Positions 55,990 to 64,000 of a stretch of DNA of 64,000 nucleotides are shown here, piece by piece. How positions within the stretch are numbered: the stretch's first letter is position 1; each line of letters begins with the position of its first letter. The DNA comes from Petaurus breviceps papuanus (lineage: Eukaryota; Chordata; Mammalia; Diprotodontia; Petauridae): NCBI GenBank assembly GCA_028583685.1, contig JAMXIF010000224.1, forward strand, positions 1,152,851 through 1,216,850, written 5' to 3'. The notes under the pieces were generated by a model, which was given only the letters and a program-made list of their open reading frames with translations, was not told the DNA's origin and made no database searches. The position numbers were made by a program, and so were the translations under genes.

Positions 55990-56130
55990 GTGGGTACCGC
56001 GGGGGCAGGGGCCGCCCTGGCCGGCCGATCCCCTTCTGGGCCCCCCAAGCCGGGGTGCTGGGGCTGGGAGCAGGCCCGGCCTGGAGGGAGCCAGCCAGGG
56101 AGCTCGCTACGGCTGCGGCATTGCCCGATT
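55690..56130 (+). promoter_or_regulatory. CpG island, probable promoter 2
   Basis: Dense CpG (GCGGCGGGG, CCGCCGCC, CCGGCCGATC) contrasts with the AT-rich DNA that follows from 56160. Together with the donor at 55990 and the YY1-like word it marks a likely plus-strand transcription start, probably between the GA tract and 55790. Confidence 0.6.
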
Positions 56131-59100
56131 GCAAAGGGCCTGGGCAAAATGGAGCTCTGGCTTGGGAAGTGATGGCATTTTTAAATGGGTTTGTGCAGAT
56201 TGCTTCTGCCTCTTGTACAAACGGAGGAAGAGCCGATGGATGAAAATCTGCTCTTTAAAGAGAGATTTGACAAAATTCCCCCTCCCCTCTCAAATCTGCT
56301 GCAAAAATTTGCATAAATATAAATGGCTTTGCATTCTTTCTGCTGCTGAGGCCGACAAAGGAGGAGGGAGGCAGCCGAGCAGGCAGAGCCTTTTCTCTCC
56401 CCTTTCACCAGGCCCTGCTTCCTAGAGACATGGAAACCTCCAAGCCCAGGCCGATCCTTTCTAAACCTCAGGTTGGAGGTTCTGGCTTTGGAGACTGCAA
56501 GCTTCCTATTGCAGTCAGTCAATACGTGTGTGCGTGTGCGTGTGTGTGCGCCCCGGAGCTTGGCTGCAGCTTGCTTTCATTTTGTGTTCCAAAAGGTGCT
56601 ACCAGATGCCTTTATTTGCATCGGATTCAAGATAAATGGTGGTGCCCTGTATGTGCGGTGTTCTGGGGTGCAAGCCAGTGGGCCTCCTACTTAGAAACGC
56701 CTTCTCTGTTGATCGTTTCTTCTGGCTTGTTTTAGGGCCTCCATTTCTGACCAGAATAGGTGGTTTGGATTAAATTGTGCCCGGGAAGTATGACGGGGCT
56801 TTCTTCCCCTAGCCTGGATCTCTGTGTGTGGTAACTGGCTCGTTTTGGCCTTGCATCCATCCGGGAACGGTCTGGGGGCTCACAGGAGGAATTAGGTATA
56901 TGTGTGCTTGTCAGTGTCCGTTGAAATTGTGCATTGGCTGAAGTTTAAATTCCATTGGTCTTAATGCCGTATTCTAGCGGGAGGATGAAAAAAATGAAAA
57001 CTCGCTTTGTGGGAGCAGCCTTCCCCTATCATTGTGAGAGTGTGATGTAATGCTCCTTCCTCTGTCTGGTGGGCTGGGAGAGGATTCGAGTTTGTGCTGT
57101 GGCAGTGAGAATGCCCCCAGCCCCCATAGCAACACATCCCTGCTTCGGAGAGGTCTTATTCCCCAGTGTTTGTGTATTTGTAGCCTACTGATTTATGCGG
57201 TGACACATTTCTGGAGAGGAGAGTGAGAGAGACTGTTAATCTGAATCTGTTAACAAAGCGGAAATTAGATTTAGAAATATCTCTTTAAAGGATGCAAATA
57301 GACTGGATGGACTGATTCAGATGAGATGGTACTAAATCTGATATATTGAGAATTAAATTGTTTTAATTTTAAGATATTTGGGTTTTTTGTTTTCCTTTAC
57401 GTTTAGTTATGATGTTATCACTGGGATTGAAAATAATAACTTAATAGGAGAAAAATGTTGGAACATTAAAAAAATTTGACAGCCTTTGGAAGGAAAAGGG
57501 TGTGCGATAATTTCAAAAGAAGCTTTATCCAGTTAAAATGGGCTGGCCCCCTGGTGCAGAAAATGGTTTACCTCTTTGAGGTAGTTGTTTATGGATAGAT
57601 GCAGTTACATGTTAGTAGGCTTTCCATTTAATTGTTACCAAAATCAAAAGAATTAAAACTCACCAAATGGATGGGGTTTTTTTTTCCCCTTTTTGTTTGA
57701 GCAGTAGTAAAGGAAGGGATGACTTTTGGTTTTAATGTTGTGAGTATTTTACCATTTTCATTTCCATCATACTGGAAATAATAGTGAGAATCTTCTGTCA
57801 CAAAGGTATTCTGCGACCATCTTGGCTCATTTTTTGATCATGGTATTTCCAGATAAAAAGAAAGGACAAATAAAACTGGGAGAAAAGATTACATTATGGA
57901 CCTAAAGAAAGCAGGACTGTCATTTTTATGTCTTTGAAAATGAAAGTACTTATTTTGGGAAGTTTTCTTGCTAAATGCAGTTTATCTCTGAGTGCTGGCG
58001 ATTAGTTTATAAGGGAAAAGATATGCTTATTATTTGAGATTGAATTTTGAGGGAAGATGACTTTTTTTTTTTAACCATTTTCATGCTTTGCGTAGTATGC
58101 AGACAGCTGTATGTCAGGTTAATTCAGTTTGTCACTTTGAATTAAGAGCCAGAAAGCCAAGTATGTTTGCTCCTTGGGCAGAAAAGAAAATAGGATATTG
58201 AAAATTACCATACTGGGTACAAATTTAGGACAACATACTCAGAAATAACAAAATGCATTGTTTTGTCCAATTGTTTATCATAAATTTTTCTTTTTAGCAG
58301 ACATGAGTCTCAGATAAATAAAATTGTTTAATTATCACTCGGTCCCTAGCAAAACATATTTGAAATCTTAGGGCTGTGAGTGGTTTCAGAAGAGGAGCTG
58401 CCATTTTGGATCTTTTTCTTTGCAGCTAACCCTGATGGCAAATTTTTAAGGGTGTGATTCCAAGATATTTGAAAATGGGTAATGGACAGTATGTGCGCAT
58501 GAACTATTTCTCTTTTTTCTCCTTAGAGATTGATTCTCATGCAGTGTAAGCCAAAGGCTTAAAATTGTTTAATGTTAATTGAGGGAAGTAACATTCTGAA
58601 GAGTTGCTTAAAAAGTACAGAGGATGAGATTTGGGAAAACTGGATAGTCACTGTGTTTTCAAAACTATTGAAGATGCTGATTTTCTCTTGTTACTCCTCT
58701 AATATCCTGCACAGCCAAACTCCTAATTCTTAAGCCTGTGATGAAATTATAAGCCAATATTCATGATTGTTTCTTAGAAATAAATGATGGTGTCAAGTAT
58801 TAAACTCAAAATATTCCAGAAAAATCTTAATAAGTGATTTCAATGTTCTTCCACTGGCAAATGGCACTTAAGTCTGCGGTATTTTAGAAGAAATCCTTTT
58901 AATCTCAGTTGGAATTCATGGTCAATTGAAACATCATCTCTACCCAGGCCTGCCTTTGAATGAAGCTTTGTATTGACTCTTTATCATCATATGGTATTAT
59001 AAAGTTAGTACTATAAAAGTAACTTTAGAAATGTTGAGGAAGATACTTGTGTCTGAGAGGACTTACCTGCCAAAACAGGCAGATAATGAAGCTCCTGTTG

Positions 59101-59204
59101 TAAGATGGCCTAGGGCGCATGGTACTCAATTCTTGGATAGGTCTGTGGCTTTGCTGCTGTGCCGTGGATGCCTGTGGTGGAAAAAAAATGAATGGATTCT
59201 CTGC
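56131..59204. other. Repeat-poor, AT-rich block downstream of promoter 2
   Basis: About 3 kb with no recognisable LINE, SINE or microsatellite except a short GT/GC run (56525-56552) and small T-runs. This is in sharp contrast with the rest of the window. It contains an exact octamer ATTTGCAT (56307-56314) and further TTTGCAT and TAAT words. Repeat exclusion next to a CpG-island promoter is typical of first introns of developmental regulators rich in conserved enhancers. That reading is inference. Confidence 0.45.
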
Positions 59205-59330
59205 CTCTTCTTAATTATATGAATTTAGGCAATCCCTGTACTTCCTCTGGGCCTCGGTTTCCTCATTTGTAAAATGAAGAACTCGCACTAGAGGGTCTTT
59301 AAGGTCCCTTTTAGATCTGATTTCCCCCAT
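59205..59330 (+). repeat. MIR SINE
   Basis: The words 'ctctgggcctcggtttcctc', 'atttgtaaaatgaagaactc' and 'ggtcccttttagatctgatt' follow MIR in sense orientation. Confidence 0.8.
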
Positions 59331-59429
59331 GTGGGGGGGCTCCCTCCACTAGCACATTTTGCCTTCAAATAAGGTCACGTTCTACTGGGCGGGCGGAACA
59401 TTTTTAAAGATAAGTAAGTATATTTAGAA

Positions 59430-60110
59430 TAAATACCGAAGCACTTGGAAGAATCAGGAGAGGCCTTTTTCCAGAAGGTGGACCTGGAGCTGAGGAGCCT
59501 TGAAGGGAGAATAGTCCTGGAGTGGGAGACTGCATCTAACAAAGGCATGGGGGCAGACAACGAATGTTGTGCCCAAGGAACGACAAGAAAACCACCCTGG
59601 CTGCAACATAAGGGTAATTGAGGAAGGGGAGTTCATATGTAATCGGTCCAGAAGCATGAGTTGAAGACAGACTGTGAAGATCTTTTTAAATACCAAACAG
59701 AGGTGCTTGTATTTTATCCAGCAAGACTTGGCAACTGATTGGCAGAGGCAGTAGGGAGCCACTGAAGCCTCTTGAGCCTAGGAGTGACTTTAGGAATATC
59801 AATATGGCGATCGTGAAAAGGATTGACCAAAGAGGCAGGAGTCTGAGTGTAGGGACTCCCATTTAGGAAACTGTCGTAATGTCCAGAAGAAAGATGGTGA
59901 GAGCCTGTGTCGGGGTGACTGTAGCATGAATGGAGAAGTGGGGGTGAAATAAAAGAGGCTATGGGGGCAGAATCTCCAAGACTTGGCAACCAGTTGGCTC
60001 TGGGGAGGATGGGCCAGGGCAGAAGAAAGGGTGAAATAGGAAAGTGAAGGGGGGATTTAGGGAGAAAGGTAAGGAGTTCTCTTTGGGGTACAATGACATC
60101 AGGGTACCTG
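59430..60110 (-). repeat. L2 LINE fragment, antisense
   Basis: The words 'ttccagaaggtggacctgga', 'ggtgcttgtattttatccag', 'cagtagggagccactgaagc' and 'acttggcaaccagttggctc' run in antisense L2 order over about 680 bases. Confidence 0.68.
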
Positions 60111-61139
60111 TGACACACCCAGGAATGCTCCATCTCCAGCTCCATCTCCTCATTTTCTTTAAGACACACAGCTCTGAGAACAATTTCCCGGTGTATTCCC
60201 CACCTTCGAGTATTCTTCCTCCCTGATTAATCCAGGGCAGGTTTGTGGGGTGGAGAGGTGCTCACAGCTGGTGATTGCTAGAGGCCTAAAGGGAAAAGGT
60301 GTTGCTTTGGTTAAGCTTTGTCCAAGGCCTGGAGCCAGCAGGAGAGGGCCAGTCTGGAGTGGGGAAAAGGGGGCAACAGATCATGAGGCTGGCCTGGGAA
60401 GGACCTCAAATACCCCAAAAGAAAGCCCTACTTGAACTTGGGGGGGGGTCTTCAGAACTTTAAATCAGAGGAAGGGCATGATCAGATGCCACCTGAGAAG
60501 AAGCATCTACCAGACCTCTGAGAGGATTAGGGAGTTCTCAGGCTCTTAGGCTCCTGCCCTTGTGCTGTGCTCAAGGCACACAAGGCAGGCTTACCTCCAC
60601 CTTCCAGTGAGCCGGGAAAGGGAGGGCTCACTGAGGCTTTCGGGATTCTTTTTTTCTTGACATGATTAGATTTGAAGATGATACCCCTGACCCTTGATAG
60701 GGAGGTTTGTTTTTTGTTTTCTAATATTCATGATGCATTTGGAACCACCCACACTTAGCAGATCTCCTTTGTGGCTAGAGAGACTGTCTTTAGATGGTTA
60801 GGTGAGCAGGCCTAAGGAGCCCAGAGAGGGAGGGCCTGAGGCTGTGGCCGTGTTGCTCTGATAATCAGCCATGGTGGGCTTGTTTGAGGGATGCTCTGTG
60901 GGTCCAGTAAAGGGTCTACAGGTGTTCCTGATAAGGAAGATGCACATTTTTGCTGCCCTTCACCCAGCTTGATCTCAGAAAACATTTATTGACCATCTTG
61001 ACAGCCTTCTTCACGTTCATCCAGTGACTGCCCTGTGCAGTGGTGCTTCCATCCTGGCCTCACCGGCCATTGTAGGGTGGTTGTACATCTTGGGCATCTT
61101 CACTCTCTCCTTATAAGTCCTGGGGGATGGGGAGGGAAG
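60111..61139. other. Unannotated sequence, some decayed antisense L2
   Basis: 60300-60520 has weak antisense L2 words ('gaagggcatgatcagatgcc'). The rest shows no recognisable gene or repeat. Confidence 0.3.
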
Positions 61140-61235
61140 GGATCCCTTCTGATTTAATGTGTTGTTCCCCCACCCCCCAGCACTTAGCACGATGTTCTGA
61201 ACACAGTAAACGATTATTAAACATTTGTTGAACAT
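61140..61235 (+). repeat. L2 LINE 3' terminus
   Basis: The words 'cagcacttagcacgatgttc' and 'cgattattaaacatttgttg' are the L2 end in sense orientation. Confidence 0.65.
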
Positions 61236-62004
61236 ATAACTGTTTGAGAAGATGGATTTATCTGTTTTGTAGAAGTTATTAATAATTAATGTCATAGAAA
61301 ATGAGGTGACTGGAGCTCAAATAGCAAATATTTAATGGCATTGGAGGGGAGAACTCCTGAAACTTAGTGCTCATATCAGCTTCATGTTTTCTTGGTATCA
61401 ACATTATAAGAAAGGACATTTCTGATTGCACAGAGATTCTCTGTGCCTTTCTGTGTTCATCACTCATATACAGCTGGTCTCAACATCAGCAGTGTGAAGA
61501 CAGCAATGCTGCATATTCTTTGTCCAGTTTTTGTTGAAGCCCATCTTCCTGACTTCTGCCAGGCCCTGGAACTGTACCCTGCACATTGTGTGGGACTCTT
61601 GGTTAGTATTTGGCCTGAAAAAGGTCAGAGAATTGGCATTCTAAATGAGAAAAAGAGGCCATATGAAGGCCTTCCTTTCCTTATGGATTTTGATGGTTTT
61701 CTGAGTCTATCAGGATGTGTTCAATTTCATTGACAATCTGGTCATTTAAAGCTATTTTCACCTCTGAGGAAGTACTCAGTTACATTTTTGTAGATCCTGT
61801 AACTTCCTAACCAAAAGAAAACGGTGATTTTCATTTTATAGACTGCTATTAAAATAATTTTGGTGGCATAGAAACTGCTTTCATTTCATGAAATGAGTGT
61901 TTTTTGAAAAATGCATTTGAATGTATTAAACAACTTAGAGAAAATTCTTGCCTAATCCTATTTGATTTCTATCTAGAAATGATCACGGACAGTGGGCTAA
62001 CGGA
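61236..62004. other. Unannotated sequence with a 96-codon open frame
   Basis: A plus-strand frame at 61443-61733 stays open for 96 codons in ordinary-composition DNA, but the peptide resembles nothing I know and has no visible splice or initiation support. I treat it as chance. Confidence 0.25.
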
Positions 62005-62135
62005 CAGTGTATCCGTTCAGCAAGTATTTGTAGATCTGTGTGTGTAGGAACTCTGTTGTGCCTGCTGTGCTAGGCATTGTGCAGGTTGCTGGGATGCCAG
62101 GGACTGGGCCCTGGCTCCCCTGCAGGGGGCTCTTC
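62005..62135 (-). repeat. L2 LINE 3' end, antisense
   Basis: The words 'ttcagcaagtatttgtagat', 'ctgctgtgctaggcattgtg' and 'ccctggctcccctgcagggg' fit the reverse complement of an L2 end. Confidence 0.5.
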
Positions 62136-62359
62136 TGAGGGCAGCCAGCACCGTAAGAGACTTCTGAGGTGGAGAATCCTCTTCTGGCTTGGGTGCTTAG
62201 CATTTGTCTTGTAAGGAGTTGGATAGGATGAGATTGGAAGGAAGGAGATTTCCAGGAAAGGGGATGGTGGTGGTCAGCTAGAGCAGCCAGTTTGTCTTCC
62301 CCATCTCTACCATCTTTCTCCAGCTCTCCCACCCAGTCACTAAGCAGGCTGTTTCAGGC

Positions 62360-62860
62360 CTCTGGTGCTTCTGGTCTCCCTTGAAGTCTCTCCCCAGGCT
62401 GAGCTTCCTCCATCCAGCTCCCTCTCAAACACAGGATCCTGTTACTCATCTACTCTGAAAGTTCCTTTTGCCCCTAGTATCCAACACAAACTCATCTTGT
62501 TTGAAAGTCTTGCTTGCACAGGCTGGCGCCATCCTGTCCTGCCAGATATGATACACATTATTCAGAAGATCCCACCTTCTTGCTCTGCCTCCCACTGAGT
62601 AGTCCATCTCCCCTCTCTGGGCCTGTGCTCAGGCTGTCCCCCAGGCCTGGAAGATGCTACCTCCCTTCTCACTGCTGCCTCCAAGAACCCTTTGCTACCT
62701 TCAGAGCTGGGCTCATCACTTCTTAGATAAAGATTCTTAATGATCTGAAATTCTTTCATATTGACTTCTCTGGGTGCATGTTGTTTCCCCTGATGGAGTA
62801 TCTCTTTGTACCCTGGTGCCTGGCAGAGACGAGGTATTTAATAAAATGAATATTGATTAA
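62360..62860 (+). repeat. L2 LINE 3' region with terminus
   Basis: The words 'ctgtgctcaggctgtccccc', 'aggcctggaagatgctacct', 'gtaccctggtgcctggcaga' and 'ataaaatgaatattgattaa' follow L2 sense order to the end. Confidence 0.78.
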
Positions 62861-62869
62861 TTAGGCGAT

Positions 62870-63240
62870 GAAGGGTAAGGAGTGGGAGTTGAGGCTAGGA
62901 GGGGCAGGCCAGGCATTAAGGAGCCATTGAACGATTCTGAACAAGGGAGTTATCTACTCAAAATAGGGTCATTAGAAAATTAATCTGTTGGCAATGCACA
63001 AGATGGATCTGATAGCAGAAGAGAGACCAGTTAGGAGACTCGCTGTCTTCTGGGCTCTGGAAAGAACAGGTGGTTGGTAGGATCTGTCCCAAGGAGAGAA
63101 ATTGCTATGATTTGATATCACCTGATATAACACGGTGGGGGAAGAAGAAGTCAGTGATGATTTCAGAGTTTTTGATTTGTTAACCATAAAAAAGGAAGGT
63201 CTGGAAAAGAAGCATGTTGTAAGGGAGGCGGTAATGAGTT
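62870..63240 (-). repeat. Decayed L2 LINE, antisense
   Basis: The words 'aaggagccattgaacgattc', 'gagagaccagttaggagact' and 'tgagttcagtttcaga' recall antisense L2. The match is moderate. Confidence 0.45.
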
Positions 63241-63244
63241 CAGT

Positions 63245-63288
63245 TTCAGACTAGCTTAGGTCCAGGTTCAGACTAGCTTAGGTCCAGG
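63245..63288. repeat. 22-base perfect tandem duplication
   Basis: The unit starting TTCAGACTAGCTTAGG occurs twice in direct succession (63245-63266 and 63267-63288) with no difference. Confidence 0.95.
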
Positions 63289-64000
63289 TTCTGTGTGGGG
63301 AGACAGCTGAAAACAGGGGCTGGCCTAAGAGCTCAGGACTCTCTGGGGTTCCAGTCAAAGCACATGAAGAGGTGGGATATGGGGATCGAGGAGGAGAGAG
63401 TGGAAGCCTTCAAGAGGGGAGGAGTGTAAAGAAAATGTTTCTTTTCACCCTTCAGGAATCTGTAATTTCATCCCAATTGATATTCCTTTTACTGACGAAC
63501 CTCAAAGAACACCATAGGGTAGATGGTTTGTATGAATTACTGTGGCCAGAAAATGTGTTCACAGCAGTTCTGCTTCCCTGATAATTAGCCTCTCTGACTC
63601 TTCAGGTGCACAGGCCATCCTCCAGACCTTTCGAGTTTATTAGGACCAGCAGAGCTCTTAAAAACCCCAGGTCAGCCCCACAGCATGGCAGGGCAGGGGA
63701 CAGACTGATAATAAGGAGAAATGCATGGCCAGTGTCAAAAGGGTGAAAGGTGGAGGATGTGCCTAGAGCTTGTGTGGGGACAAGACCCCTTAAAACCTTC
63801 ATAGAACGCTGAGCTCATGTGAGTGAGTCGTGTGACGTGGTAACTCTGAATGAGCTCATGGATCTCTTTTTGGGTCAGGGAGTCCAGGGCACTGATACAA
63901 GGGCTGTCAGGGACGTCCATTAGTGCAGATCAGTCGGGCATTGGGAGTGTGTAGGCTTGGGGTCCCATGGTTCAAGTGGCATACCCAGGGTCCCCAAGGG
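63289..64000. other. Unannotated sequence to window end
   Basis: I recognise no gene or firm repeat. An acceptor-like TTTTCACCCTTCAG lies before 63457, but no convincing exon follows. Confidence 0.3.

Noticed and set aside
61443-61733. 96-codon plus-strand frame
   Set aside because: Length is within chance expectation for 64 kb on six frames, with no known motif, weak start context and no splice sites.
63457-63515. Possible exon after TTTTCACCCTTCAG
   Set aside because: No convincing donor follows at a suitable distance and no coding or conserved pattern is visible.

Overview
The window is nuclear DNA from a marsupial (metatherian) mammal. The evidence is the repeat population. It holds several copies of a tRNA-derived SINE of the marsupial SINE1/WSINE1 kind, two Mar1-type CORE-SINEs, marsupial-type L1 3' ends, a BovB/RTE LINE, an L3/CR1 LINE, and very many old L2 and MIR fragments. 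The species cannot be fixed from the sequence alone. I recognise no protein-coding gene. The longer open frames lie in GC-rich promoter-like DNA, in simple repeats or inside transposons, and none resembles a known protein. There are three fixed 100-base assembly gaps, each of unknown true length.

Layout. 0-7 kb: old L1 3' ends, an AT-rich block with tandem polyadenylation signals (possible end of a 3' UTR), and a long antisense L3/CR1 LINE carrying a SINE insertion. 7.2-8.9 kb: an antisense L2 carrying a SINE and a probable solo retroviral LTR. 8.9-10.3 kb: a CpG island with two GC boxes and a long poly-C tract, probably a promoter. 10-31 kb: sparse sequence with MIR, L2, Mar1 and L1 fragments. 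This part also holds a composite SINE insertion at 18.8-19.2 kb, a nested L1/SINE locus at 21.0-22.6 kb, and two short plus-strand candidate exons at 23.4 and 30.0 kb. 31.2-32.2 kb: antisense BovB/RTE. 32-54 kb: L2, MIR, L1 and microsatellites. 54.6-56.1 kb: a GC-rich minisatellite, a PBX/PREP-like site, an E-box, a GA microsatellite with a gap, and a CpG-island first exon with good splice donors. 56.1-59.2 kb: a repeat-poor block that looks like conserved regulatory intron. 59-64 kb: L2 and MIR fragments.

The economical reading is the 5' part of one long plus-strand gene with non-coding leader exons and two alternative CpG-island promoters (about 9.8 kb and 55.7 kb), its coding exons lying beyond the window. 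This is inference from splice signals and CpG islands. The gene is not identified, and the strand of the 9.8 kb promoter is uncertain. I found no clear sign of a new biological system. The best observations are nested retroposon insertions with intact target duplications, a dimeric SINE, two SINE subfamilies, and the promoter architecture near 55 kb.
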